Source: CAZQLE01 sp964593905 (GTDB lineage Bacteria; Chloroflexota; Anaerolineae; Anaerolineales; Anaerolineaceae). From it: a stretch of 62,725 nucleotides of DNA. Positions 52,384 through 60,762 of the stretch are shown piece after piece. Made by a program: the position numbers and the translations under genes. The DNA is taken from NCBI GenBank assembly GCA_964593905.1, contig CAZQLE010000004.1:1-62725 (forward strand). Direction: 5' to 3'. Position 1 is the first letter of the stretch, and each line of letters opens with the position of its first letter. The notes under the pieces were generated by a model. That model was not told where the DNA came from. It did no database searches and was given only the letters and a program-made list of their open reading frames with translations.

Positions 52384-52763
52384 ACTAAACTCCAGACAAT
52401 TGTTCACAATAAAGACCCCAGATCAGTTTTTTGTTTCCATGTTCCACATAGCCTTGATCTGGATCAGCATTGGCACCTGTAATGAATTGTTGATGTAAAG
52501 TACTATAATTCTGATAATTAAAACTAATTTGAGTATAGCAATATCCCTTTGTGAGGGCAACTTCTACAAACTTACGAATTTTGAAAGAAATTTTCAATTT
52601 AACTCATAGGAATCTTAAAAATTCAGCGGGTTATGCATCCAGAGGGTTCTGAATTTGCACCCGAAATTTGGATAATTAGGCCTATAATAAGGTGAATATT
52701 GATTGGGTAGAATGCTCTTGATTTTTAGATTCGTCGGTTAATGATAAAAGAAGGGTTTAGATA
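52384..52763. other. 380-nt AT-rich intergenic region
   Basis: Lies between the divergent lipopeptide synthetase and metal ATPase genes. It holds one good minus-strand promoter (52532-52560) and an isolated TATAAT on the plus strand at 52683-52688 without a matching -35. A 70-codon minus-strand ORF (52385-52597) spans the promoter and is not called. Confidence 0.6.
52532..52560 (-). promoter_or_regulatory. Predicted promoter of the lipopeptide synthetase gene
   Basis: On the minus strand TTGCCC (52555-52560) and TATACT (52532-52537) are 17 nt apart. It implies a leader of about 140 nt. Confidence 0.55.
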
Positions 52764-54866
52764 ATGGCCGAAATTGTTTCTCGTCTGGTGGCGCCGGTAA
52801 GGGGGATGGATTGTGCCGAATGTGTTCTGCATGTTAAACAGGCGATTGAGTCTGTTCCGGGCGTCAAAAGTGCTCAGGTATACCTGGGCGCTGAAAAAGC
52901 CGTCATCACCATTGTGCCGGGTGAAGTGGCGCTGAATGAGATTCGCAGTGCGGTGGCATCTGCCGGATATTCAATTCCTGCCGAGCACGAGTGGAAAAAT
53001 GCACAGAGGGGTCAGCCGACGCCGAAATCCTTATTGCTGTTACTGGGTGGTGTATTCATTGTCATGCTGGGGCTGGTAGTCAGTGGTGAACTGCTGGGGT
53101 GGTTCGATACATTAAATGGGGTTATTCCCTGGTGGGTATGGGCTGTGATAATTGGCGGGGGTGGGTATCCTGTCTTTCAGAATGTGATCCGGGCTGCTTT
53201 GCGCCGCAAGGTTATATCGCATACCCTGATGTCAACTGGTGTGGTTGCGGCTGTGGTTGTGGGCGAATGGGTGACCGCGGTTCTGGTTGTGCTTTTTATG
53301 CGTATAGGCGATTATATCGAACAGTTTACATCCCGCCAGGCGAAACATGCCATTCAAGACCTTTCGCTTCTTGCCCCTGAAACCGCCAACCGAGAAACAG
53401 AAGCAGGTGAACAGTGGGTGCCAATCGAAGAAATTGTCCCCGGCGATATTGTGGTTGTCCGGCCCGGTGAGCGCATACCGGTGGATGGGTGGGTGATCAG
53501 TGGTCAGGGGGCCGTTGACCAGGCAGCGATTACCGGCGAGCCCATGCCGGCCGAAGCAGCTTCTGGAACACGGGTTTTTTCGTCAACGCTCTTGATCAAC
53601 GGCAGTCTGCGGGTTGAAACAATGGCAGTTGGGGCGCAATCTACATTCGGGCAGATCATTCAGCTTGTTGAAGAAGCCGAAGGAAACCGGGCGGATGTGC
53701 AGCGGTTTGCCGATCGTTTTTCGGCTTATTTTTTGCCCATTGTGGCCGGCATTGCCCTGCTTTCTTTTTTTCTTACGCGCAGCCCCATCTCTGCGGCGGC
53801 CGTTCTGGTTGTGGCCTGTTCCTGTTCATTTGCTCTGGCAACACCCGTGGCGATGCTGGCTTCAATTGGCGCGGGTGCGCGGAATGGACTGGTGATTAAG
53901 GGTGGAAAATATATTGAAGTTCTGGATCGGGCGACCGTTTTGCTGGTGGATAAAACAGGCACCCTGACGCTCGGAAAGCCAACGATCCAAAATGTGTTGC
54001 CTTTTGCCGACTGGCAGCGTAAAGATGTACTGGCTCTGGCTGCGGCTGCCGAGTGGTATTCTGAACACCCGCTTGCCAGAGCGGTGCTTGAGACGGCTCA
54101 GCGCGAGGTTGGGAATCTCTCTCCCGGGGAAGACTTTTTGATGGAAGCCGGAAAAGGCGTGCAGGTTAAAACTGCGGCAGGGGTGGTTCGGGTAGGGTCT
54201 TATGCCTGGGCCGGGCAGCAGGATGTGGACCGCGCCGGGGTTGAAAAATCGCTTGAGGGTTTCACGCTTTTATGGGTTTCTGTCGATGGTCAGGCAGCGG
54301 GTGTGTTGGCTGCCGCCGACCCACTGCGTGAAGAAATTGCCCCCGCTCTAGTTCAACTTAAAAAAATGGGCATCCAAACAATCGAACTTTTAACCGGTGA
54401 TAATGAACAGGCTGCAAAACTCCTTGCGGAGCCATTAAAGATTCAGTATCGGGCCAATTTATTGCCCCAGGATAAAATTCGCATCGTAAAAGAATATCAG
54501 CAGCGAGGGAAGATCGTGGTTATGGTGGGTGATGGTATAAACGATGCCCCATCTCTGGCGCAGGCCGATATTGGCATTGCGATGGGCGTGGCGGGCGCAG
54601 ATATCGCGGTTGAAGCTGCGCATATTGCTTTGATGCAAGAGAATTGGCTGCGCATCCCCGAATTATTTGCCCTGGCAAAGCGGACCATGCGGGTTGTCCG
54701 ATTAAACATTGTTTTTACCGGGCTTTACAACCTTATTGGGTTAACGCTTGCTGCCCTGGGGTTTTTGCCGCCTTCTCTGGCGGCAGCCGCGCAGTCTTTA
54801 CCCGATATCGGCATTTTGTTAAATTCTGCCCGGTTGGTGCGGTATAAGGGCATTGACCTGACGTAA
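52764..54866 (+). CDS. P1B-type heavy-metal ATPase with a CSC membrane motif
   Basis: A 700-residue metal-translocating P-type ATPase of the inner membrane. An N-terminal HMA domain has Cys17/Cys20 (GMDCAEC). Then come paired helices, the actuator loop (GAVDQAAITGEPMPAE), the transport helix with Cys352-Ser-Cys354 (VVACSCSFALATP) where Cu/Zn/Cd pumps have CPC, the phosphorylation site Asp396 (DKTGT), the SEHPLARAV nucleotide site, and GDGINDAPSLAQADIGIAMG. The metal cannot be assigned from a CSC motif. No metal regulator lies next to it. GAAGGG precedes the ATG weakly. Confidence 0.93.
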   Translation: MAEIVSRLVAPVRGMDCAECVLHVKQAIESVPGVKSAQVYLGAEKAVITIVPGEVALNEIRSAVASAGYSIPAEHEWKNAQRGQPTPKSLLLLLGGVFIVMLGLVVSGELLGWFDTLNGVIPWWVWAVIIGGGGYPVFQNVIRAALRRKVISHTLMSTGVVAAVVVGEWVTAVLVVLFMRIGDYIEQFTSRQAKHAIQDLSLLAPETANRETEAGEQWVPIEEIVPGDIVVVRPGERIPVDGWVISGQGAVDQAAITGEPMPAEAASGTRVFSSTLLINGSLRVETMAVGAQSTFGQIIQLVEEAEGNRADVQRFADRFSAYFLPIVAGIALLSFFLTRSPISAAAVLVVACSCSFALATPVAMLASIGAGARNGLVIKGGKYIEVLDRATVLLVDKTGTLTLGKPTIQNVLPFADWQRKDVLALAAAAEWYSEHPLARAVLETAQREVGNLSPGEDFLMEAGKGVQVKTAAGVVRVGSYAWAGQQDVDRAGVEKSLEGFTLLWVSVDGQAAGVLAAADPLREEIAPALVQLKKMGIQTIELLTGDNEQAAKLLAEPLKIQYRANLLPQDKIRIVKEYQQRGKIVVMVGDGINDAPSLAQADIGIAMGVAGADIAVEAAHIALMQENWLRIPELFALAKRTMRVVRLNIVFTGLYNLIGLTLAALGFLPPSLAAAAQSLPDIGILLNSARLVRYKGIDLT

Positions 54867-54872
54867 TATAAA

Positions 54873-54905
54873 ACGGCCTGTTTTACCCGGTTTTATACAG
54901 GCCGT
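54873..54905. terminator. Hairpin between convergent genes
   Basis: ACGGCCTGT (54873-54881) and its exact complement (54897-54905) with a 15-nt loop, overlapping the 3' end of the minus-strand gene. No long T run follows on either strand. Confidence 0.4.
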
Positions 54906-55518
54906 CGTAATTGACCCCCAGCATCCCGGCTTGATAAGACCGCGGGTCTATTTTCTCAAGACGATTCACCATCTTATCTGCAAGGATGGGAATGGCCTTG
55001 AGTTGGTAAAGACGGCGGGCAATTTTTTTGACGCCGTCTTCCCGTGTCTGCCAGAAATGCCGGTCAAATGGAGAGAGATTTAGCGGGCGTGTATAACCGC
55101 GCATGGTTTTGACTCCATCCACATTGAAGAAATCATCAAAATAAGACATTGCCAGTTCACGCAGTGAGCGATACACCGGTTCGCGATAACGCAGCCCGGT
55201 GAAATTCGATTTTGCCACTGCTCCCCAGCATCCATCAAACTGGTAGACGGCCAAAACATGATCGTCATCCAAACCCGGCTCGGGCGTCAGGTCAACCAGC
55301 AGCGGGGGGTGACCGATGAAGGTGAAAGCCAGGGCGGCAAAAATCCCCCCATCCAGGCAGTGACACTGGCGGTCATGCAGCACACGCAGGGGTGAACGGT
55401 CCAGTTCCTCGCTTATATAGGGGGTCTGGTCTAAAAAGGTTTGAATATCATAAGGCCGTTTGAAAGATTGGAGAACGTCCCATAATTCAGGGGGTATCGA
55501 AGGGTTATTGGGATCCAT
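54883..55518 (-). CDS. Uncharacterised protein with transglutaminase-like Cys-His pattern
   Basis: A 211-residue cytoplasmic protein that I do not recognise by name. HDRQCHCLDGGIFAALAFTFIGHPPLLVDL followed about 20 residues later by DDDHVLAVYQFDGCWGAVAKSNF resembles the Cys...His arrangement of transglutaminase-like cysteine enzymes. An Asp or Asn third member is not clear. ATG 55518 has GCGGAG 6 nt upstream. It stands alone between the metal ATPase (convergent) and the NSS transporter (divergent). The fold assignment is inference. Confidence 0.75.
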   Translation of the reverse strand: MDPNNPSIPPELWDVLQSFKRPYDIQTFLDQTPYISEELDRSPLRVLHDRQCHCLDGGIFAALAFTFIGHPPLLVDLTPEPGLDDDHVLAVYQFDGCWGAVAKSNFTGLRYREPVYRSLRELAMSYFDDFFNVDGVKTMRGYTRPLNLSPFDRHFWQTREDGVKKIARRLYQLKAIPILADKMVNRLEKIDPRSYQAGMLGVNYDGLYKTG

Positions 55519-55613
55519 TGACAACTCCGCTCAAGGTGATTCTGCGGGTGGCGCAAAATCAATTGCTGCAACAGTATTATTTGGTGGCCGTAGAAAGAAC
55601 GGCAAAATTTTTG

Positions 55614-55642
55614 TTGACGAAACATCCAAAGGCTGGTATAGT
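55614..55642 (+). promoter_or_regulatory. Promoter of the NSS transporter leader
   Basis: TTGACG (55614-55619) and TATAGT (55637-55642) are 17 nt apart. The start site falls at about 55650, some 170 nt before the transporter gene. Confidence 0.65.
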
Positions 55643-55652
55643 TTTGGCCGTT

Positions 55653-55703
55653 ATGAATCCGATCATTTTATTTCAACGATATCATTATCTTACCCTAGAT
55701 TAA
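55653..55703 (+). CDS. Possible short leader ORF before the NSS transporter
   Basis: A 16-codon ORF (MNPIILFQRYHYLTLD) whose ATG lies within a few nt of the predicted transcription start, so it would be read as a leaderless ORF. It contains Phe and two Tyr codons. A second minimal ORF, AGGAAATCC-ATG-TAT-TGA, follows before the terminator. Whether either is translated is unknown. Confidence 0.3.
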   Translation: MNPIILFQRYHYLTLD

Positions 55704-55758
55704 TTTTCGGGTGGGTTGGCTTTTGTGTTTAACCAGGAAATCCATGTATTGAGGTCAC

Positions 55759-55783
55759 TCCCCGGCGCAACCGGGGATTTTTT
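55759..55783 (+). terminator. Leader terminator before the NSS transporter gene
   Basis: TCCCCGG and CCGGGGA arms around a CGCAA loop, followed by TTTTTT. It lies between the promoter and the transporter start at 55821, and no plus-strand gene ends before it, so it is a leader element. Confidence 0.75.
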
Positions 55784-55820
55784 CATCATAGCGGGTTAAT
55801 TCTATTTTAAGGAGATTGTT

Positions 55821-57209
55821 ATGAGCGTTATTAATCGTGATCAAAAAGAGATGTTGTCCAGGGGTGCTTTTGCAACGGCTATTGGGGCTGTGGTTGCCAC
55901 GCTTGGGTCGGCGATCGGGCTGGGAAACATCTGGAAATTCCCCTTTGTGACGGGCGCAAATGGCGGGGCTGCGTTTCTCATTGTTTATATTGCCTGCACA
56001 CTCCTGGTGGGTTTGCCGGTGATGATTGCAGAAATTGCCCTGGGGCGCACCGCGCGCGCCAATGCAATTACCACCATGCAGAAACTCAGCCCGAGCAAAA
56101 ATCAGCCCTGGTGGTTGATCGGCGCGATTGGTGCATTGGCTGCATTTACCATTATGGCTTTCTACACCGAAGTGGCTGGATGGGTGTATGCCTATATCTT
56201 TAAATCTTTCGATGGCAGCGGCCTGTCGACGAACCCCGAGGTGACCGGCAAAATTTTTGGCGATCTCATTACCAACCCCTGGCAGTCTTTGATCTGGCAG
56301 TGGATTGTGCTGGTCGTTGTCAGCATCATCATTATCATGGGCGTCTCCAAAGGGATCGAACGGGTAACAAAGTTCATGATCCCTTCGCTGCTGGTCATGG
56401 TCATCATTATTGCTGTGCGCAGTTTGACGCTGGACCCGGCTGCCACGGCAAAGGGGCTGAGCTTTTTGTTTAAGCCTGATTTTAGCAAGCTGACCTGGGA
56501 TGCCATTTTGATGGCGATGGGGTTGGCCTTTTTTAAACTTTCGGTTGGGATGGGTACCATGATCACCTATGGTTCCTACTGGCAGAAAGAGCAAAATATT
56601 CCGCTGCGCACAGCAACGGTGATGCTTTCTGATCTTCTGGTTTCGCTGTTGGCGGGGCTGGCGATCTTCCCGGCGGTGTTTGCGTTTGGTTTTGAGCCGG
56701 CTTCTGGCCCTTCATTGATGTTCATCACCATTCCCTCTGTGTTTGCCTCAATGCCGTTTGGACAGATCTTCATGATCTTGTTCTTCATTCTCACTGCCTT
56801 TGCTGCCACAGGCGCCATGATTTCGTTGATCGAAGTTCCGGTGGCTTATGTAAATGAAAAATACAAGATCTCGCGGGTTAAAGCGACCATTGCCACCAGT
56901 GTTACCCTGGCGTTGATCGGCTCTCTGGCGGCGCTTTCAAACAGCACACTGGCAGATTTTAAACTGTTTGGCTTGACCATGTTTGATCTGTTTGATTATG
57001 TCAGCCAGAACCTGATGCTCCCCATTGGCGGCCTGTTTATTGCCATTTTCTTTGGCTGGGTGTGGGGCAGCAAAAATGTGGTCAATTCTTTAAGCAACGA
57101 AGGAGCGCTAAAGAATCAGGCGGTGATCAATGTCTTCATGCTGATTATCCGGTTTGTCACCCCGGTGCTGGTGATTATTGTTTTGCTGGGCGGTCTGGGC
57201 GTATTCTAA
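55821..57209 (+). CDS. Neurotransmitter:sodium symporter (NSS) family transporter
   Basis: A 462-residue Na+-coupled transporter with about eleven to twelve helices. TM1 is the family signature: FATAIGAVVATLGSAIGLGNIWKFPFVTGANGGAAFLIVYI. Later segments include AMGLAFFKLSVGMGTMITYGSYW, the TM6 region, and AATGAMISLIEVPVAYV. Bacterial members take up amino acids such as Trp, Tyr, Leu or Ala. AAGGAG precedes the ATG. A leader terminator suggests that expression is controlled by attenuation. Confidence 0.94.
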   Translation: MSVINRDQKEMLSRGAFATAIGAVVATLGSAIGLGNIWKFPFVTGANGGAAFLIVYIACTLLVGLPVMIAEIALGRTARANAITTMQKLSPSKNQPWWLIGAIGALAAFTIMAFYTEVAGWVYAYIFKSFDGSGLSTNPEVTGKIFGDLITNPWQSLIWQWIVLVVVSIIIIMGVSKGIERVTKFMIPSLLVMVIIIAVRSLTLDPAATAKGLSFLFKPDFSKLTWDAILMAMGLAFFKLSVGMGTMITYGSYWQKEQNIPLRTATVMLSDLLVSLLAGLAIFPAVFAFGFEPASGPSLMFITIPSVFASMPFGQIFMILFFILTAFAATGAMISLIEVPVAYVNEKYKISRVKATIATSVTLALIGSLAALSNSTLADFKLFGLTMFDLFDYVSQNLMLPIGGLFIAIFFGWVWGSKNVVNSLSNEGALKNQAVINVFMLIIRFVTPVLVIIVLLGGLGVF

Positions 57210-57234
57210 AAGCGTCAAAACGGTCTGTATACAG

Positions 57235-57275
57235 CACCCCCGTTCTGTTCGGACGAATGGAACGGGGGTGTTTTC
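57235..57275 (+). terminator. Intrinsic terminator after the NSS gene
   Basis: An 11-bp stem, CACCCCCGTTC with its complement, 14-nt loop, followed by TTTTCT. Confidence 0.8.
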
Positions 57276-57399
57276 TATTGCCGGCCGCGGTGAACGATCT
57301 TTCATTATCTTTAAGAATGCTTTATAATGCTGCATTGCATTTTTATTTGCAAACTTCCTGAATAGTGCAAATCACCCGGTAGGAAAGAGATTACTTGAT

Positions 57400-58305
57400 T
57401 TGTTAACAATTTTTTTCGCGACTGATATTCACGGTTCGACCGTGTGTTGGAACAAGTTCTTAAACTCGGGAAAGTTTTATGGTGCGCAGGTGATCATACT
57501 CGGCGGAGATATCACCGGCAAGGCGATTGTTCCTATTATCCATAATGGAAATTCGACTTATCGAGCTGTGCTTTTAGAGCAAGAGTCAATTTTGCATGGT
57601 GAAGATCAGGTTTTGGAGATTGAAAAGCGGATCTCATCGCGTGGATATTATCCGTACCGTACCACCCCGGAAGAAATNNNNNNNNNNAGCGAGGTTCGGC
57701 GGCGGGTTGAACAGTGGATGACGATTGCAGAAGAGAAATTGGCCGGCACCGGAATACGCTGCTATTTGACGATGGGTAATGACGATATGTTTGAGCTGGA
57801 TGAGATTGTCCGCGCGTCGAAAAGTGTGGTGTATGCAGAAGGTGAACGGGTTGAAATTGATGATCATATCGAGATGATTTCTTCTGGTTGGAGCAACCCG
57901 ACCCCCTGGCACACTTTTCGTGAAGAATCAGAAGATCGGCTGATGCTGCGGTATGAGGCAATGGCCCAGAAGGTTAAGAATTTTCGAAGCTGCATTTTCA
58001 ATATTCATGTTCCTCCTTACGCATCCTCTCTGGATGATGCGCCGGAGATGACCAAAGATCTGCGGCCCCGTTTTGCAGGGAACTCATTGGTGCCGGTGGG
58101 CAGCCGCGCGGTACGCGAAGTGATTGAACGGCACCAACCGTTGTTGGGGTTGTTCGGCCATATCCACGAAAGCAAGGGAACCTCCCGGCTGGGCCGCACA
58201 TTGTGTATCAATCCGGGTTCCATGTATGAACAGGGCGCTTTGTGTGGTTCTCTGGTGAGCCTTCAAAAAGATAAAATAAAAACGCACATGTTAACGACCG
58301 GTTAA
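57400..58305 (+). CDS. Calcineurin-like metallophosphoesterase
   Basis: About 301 residues. Metal-site motifs in order: FFATDIHGS, LGGDITGK, TMGNDD, NIHVPP and GLFGHIHESKG, followed by CINPGSMYEQG; all five blocks of the superfamily are present. The start is TTG at 57400, since no ATG precedes ATDIHGS; an AGGAAAGAG lies about 13 nt upstream. Ten N at 57678-57687 interrupt a linker, so exact length is uncertain. It lies between two amino acid transporter genes. Substrate unknown. Confidence 0.87.
   Translation: MLTIFFATDIHGSTVCWNKFLNSGKFYGAQVIILGGDITGKAIVPIIHNGNSTYRAVLLEQESILHGEDQVLEIEKRISSRGYYPYRTTPEEXXXXSEVRRRVEQWMTIAEEKLAGTGIRCYLTMGNDDMFELDEIVRASKSVVYAEGERVEIDDHIEMISSGWSNPTPWHTFREESEDRLMLRYEAMAQKVKNFRSCIFNIHVPPYASSLDDAPEMTKDLRPRFAGNSLVPVGSRAVREVIERHQPLLGLFGHIHESKGTSRLGRTLCINPGSMYEQGALCGSLVSLQKDKIKTHMLTTG
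57678..57687. other. Assembly gap (10 N)
   Basis: A run of ten N inside the metallophosphoesterase gene. The frame is open on both sides. Confidence 0.99.
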
Positions 58306-58346
58306 TTCTCCGGGCCCTTTCCAGTTTTTTCCAGGAGGAAATAAGC

Positions 58347-59996
58347 ATGACTTCTCGTGATGGTGTGAACGAAGCAACGTTGTTTGTGCGCAAAGCCACT
58401 GGCCTGGTGCGTTCCTGGTCAGTTTTTGATGCTTTTGTATATGCCACTTTTTCCATCAACCTGGTTACACTGGGTTTGTATATTTTCAGCCAGATGTATT
58501 TTCTTGAGGGCGGCTTGTTGGAGACCCTGCTGGTTAGTGGTGGTCTGATTTTGTTTGAAATTGTGGTCTATGCGGGCTTAATCGCCGTCATGCCGCGTTC
58601 GGGGGGAGATTATGTCTGGCAAAGCCGTATTCTGGGCGGGGGCATCGGTTTTGTCCTGGCGGTAACCGGATGGTGGTTCATCCTCTGGCTGTGGGTTCCG
58701 CTGTACAGTGATATGCTGCGGCACACCTTTTTGACCCCTGTTCTGGGGTTGTTGGGTGCAAAAGATGCTGCTTTGTGGTTTGGGCAATCGAGCCTGGGGT
58801 TATTTGTCACCTCGGCGATGATGTGTGTGTTGGTAGCCATTTATATCGGCATGGGCATGAAGTGGTATGCCCGCATTCAAAAGATTTGTTTCTGGCTGGG
58901 AATGGCGGGTCTGGTTGCCGTATTTGCCATTTTATTGTTCGGCACCCCCGAGGCGTTTCAGGCCGGGTTTAACCAGGATATGCCGGCCATTTTTGGCAGC
59001 CAACCCGATGTTTATCAGGCCACACTGGCTGCCGGTGAGGCTGCGGGCGCAACAACGCCGCTGAGCGGCGGCGGAATGACGGCCATCTTCCTTGCCATGC
59101 CGTTTATTGTGTTCTTTAATTTGTGGCCGAACTGGGGCACGGCTTTGTATGGTGAAGTGCGCGGGGCGACGGATTTTAAACGCAATTTTGCCGGTATGGC
59201 GAGCGCGTTGATCATTACCACCCTGCTGGCGGTGGTCTTTTTGTTGTTGGTTAACAAAACCATCACCTGGGATTTTTATATGAAAGCCAATGCCGCCTGG
59301 TGGAATTATGCCTGGGGTTACACCGAACAGATACCGCCGCTGCCGATCTGGCCCTACCCGACCTTGCTGGCAACCTCTATGGTTCCGGGCAATTTCCTTA
59401 AGTTGATTGTGGTGGTTTTGATGAGCTTCTGGTGGTTTGGCTGGTGCGGGACGGTGTTTCTCAGTTCCACCCGGGTGATCTTTGCGGCGGCCTTTGATCG
59501 ATTGCTGCCCGAAAAGGTTGCCGAAGTGGACGAACGCACCCGTACCCCACTCTACGCGCTGCTTCTGATGGTGATTCCTTCACTGGTGGTTTCGGCTTTG
59601 TTTGCCTGGAATGTGTTCAACTTCCGATCGCTGACTCTTGATTCGACTCTGGTTATCGCAGTCACTTATCTGGGTACGACCATTGCGGCGATCTTGCTGC
59701 CGTATACCAAACCCGATCTTTACCGGGCCTCGCCGATTGCCAAATATAAGGTATTCGGCATTCCGTTGATTACTTTTGCCGGTGTGATCTTTGGCGGTTT
59801 TCTGGTCTACCTGTTATATCAGTGGTTGTTTGACCCGCATAAGCTATATGGCATTGGGCTGGCAAATACCAGCTCGGTGATTTTCTTGCTGGTTTTATAT
59901 GGTCTGGCGCTGGGCATTTATTATGGTTTCAAATTCTATCGCAGCCGGCAGGGAATTAATATCAAAAACGTGTATAAAGAAATTCCGGCAGAATAA
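58347..59996 (+). CDS. APC-superfamily amino acid permease
   Basis: A 549-residue membrane protein with about twelve helices. The early part LYIFSQMYFLEGGLLETLLVSGGLILFEIVVYAGLIAVMPRSGGDYVWQSRILGG matches amino acid permeases (the MPRSGGDYV loop after TM2-3), and the last part is VFFLLVLYGLALGIYYGFKFYRSRQG. The AGGAGG before the ATG is strong. A long periplasmic or cytoplasmic loop (FQAGFNQDMPAIFGSQPDVYQATLAAGEAAGATT) is larger than usual. The next gene starts 3 nt after its stop. Confidence 0.9.
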   Translation: MTSRDGVNEATLFVRKATGLVRSWSVFDAFVYATFSINLVTLGLYIFSQMYFLEGGLLETLLVSGGLILFEIVVYAGLIAVMPRSGGDYVWQSRILGGGIGFVLAVTGWWFILWLWVPLYSDMLRHTFLTPVLGLLGAKDAALWFGQSSLGLFVTSAMMCVLVAIYIGMGMKWYARIQKICFWLGMAGLVAVFAILLFGTPEAFQAGFNQDMPAIFGSQPDVYQATLAAGEAAGATTPLSGGGMTAIFLAMPFIVFFNLWPNWGTALYGEVRGATDFKRNFAGMASALIITTLLAVVFLLLVNKTITWDFYMKANAAWWNYAWGYTEQIPPLPIWPYPTLLATSMVPGNFLKLIVVVLMSFWWFGWCGTVFLSSTRVIFAAAFDRLLPEKVAEVDERTRTPLYALLLMVIPSLVVSALFAWNVFNFRSLTLDSTLVIAVTYLGTTIAAILLPYTKPDLYRASPIAKYKVFGIPLITFAGVIFGGFLVYLLYQWLFDPHKLYGIGLANTSSVIFLLVLYGLALGIYYGFKFYRSRQGINIKNVYKEIPAE

Positions 59997-59999
59997 GCA

Positions 60000-60755
60000 A
60001 TGTCATTGCCCTGCGCTGAGATTGAACTGGAATTTGAGCGATTACTCGGTGAATCCACCGCGGCGGGTTTAACCATGCGCCTGCTGGGTGGTCTGGCGGT
60101 AAAACGCCGCTGTTCCTCGGCCACTCGCCCTCCGTTTTTACGTTCCTACCCCGATCTTGATTTTGCTGTTGACCGCCACAGCGGCAGGCAACTGGGGGCA
60201 TGGTTTGCCGCGCAGGGTTACACCCCCAACCGAAATTTTAATACGCTCAATGGCGATCGGCGCCAGCTTTATTATGATGACTTAAACCAGCGCCAGATTG
60301 ATATCTTTGTGGGCGAGTTTGAGATGTGCCACCGTATTTCATTTGCAGAGCGTTTGACGACGGATGCAGAGACGGTTTCACTCGCCGATCTGTTATTGAC
60401 CAAAGCGCAAATTATTCAGCTCAATCGCAAAGATGCGCTGGATCTTGATTTAATGCTGCTCGACCATCCCATTGGGATGCGCGAGGGCGAAGGCATTAAC
60501 GGTGCGGTAATTGCTGAAATTTGCGCGCGCGACTGGGGCCTTTACACCACGTTGAGCCTCAATTTGGAGCGCTTGCAGGTTTTGAATCACAGTGAAATTG
60601 CGCTTGTTGAATCTGAGCGCGAGTTGATCTCTGACCGAATTCACCGGCTGCAAGCGATGATGGAAGAAGCGCCAAAATCTGCCGCCTGGAAGCTGCGCAA
60701 CAAAGTTGGCAAACGGGTCAAATGGTACACTGAGGTTGAGGAAGTGCAGCGCTGA
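60000..60755 (+). CDS. Nucleotidyltransferase-fold protein (AbiEii/MNT-like)
   Basis: A 251-residue protein. LRLLGGLAVKRRC corresponds to the GG loop of the fold, YPDLDFAVD to the first acidic pair, and RQIDIFVGEF to the third acid; VSLADLLLTKAQIIQLNRKDALDLDLMLL is the helix typical of AbiEii-like proteins. Such proteins include toxins and repair-type nucleotidyltransferases. No partner gene of AbiEi type is adjacent, so a toxin role is not proposed. Tightly linked to the APC permease gene. Confidence 0.8.
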   Translation: MSLPCAEIELEFERLLGESTAAGLTMRLLGGLAVKRRCSSATRPPFLRSYPDLDFAVDRHSGRQLGAWFAAQGYTPNRNFNTLNGDRRQLYYDDLNQRQIDIFVGEFEMCHRISFAERLTTDAETVSLADLLLTKAQIIQLNRKDALDLDLMLLDHPIGMREGEGINGAVIAEICARDWGLYTTLSLNLERLQVLNHSEIALVESERELISDRIHRLQAMMEEAPKSAAWKLRNKVGKRVKWYTEVEEVQR

Positions 60756-60762
60756 GCATTTG

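Noticed and set aside
52385..52597. A 70-codon minus-strand ORF upstream of the lipopeptide synthetase
   Set aside because: It spans the predicted promoter, matches no family I know and has no Shine-Dalgarno sequence. It might be a gene remnant, but the evidence is too thin.
55460..55732. A 90-codon plus-strand ORF before the NSS transporter
   Set aside because: It starts inside the opposite gene, has no fold or start signal, and its end overlaps the promoter and leader of the transporter.
60000..60755. Toxin-antitoxin or abortive infection system of AbiE type
   Set aside because: The nucleotidyltransferase-like protein has no adjacent AbiEi-type antitoxin; the neighbours are a permease and an unrelated membrane protein.
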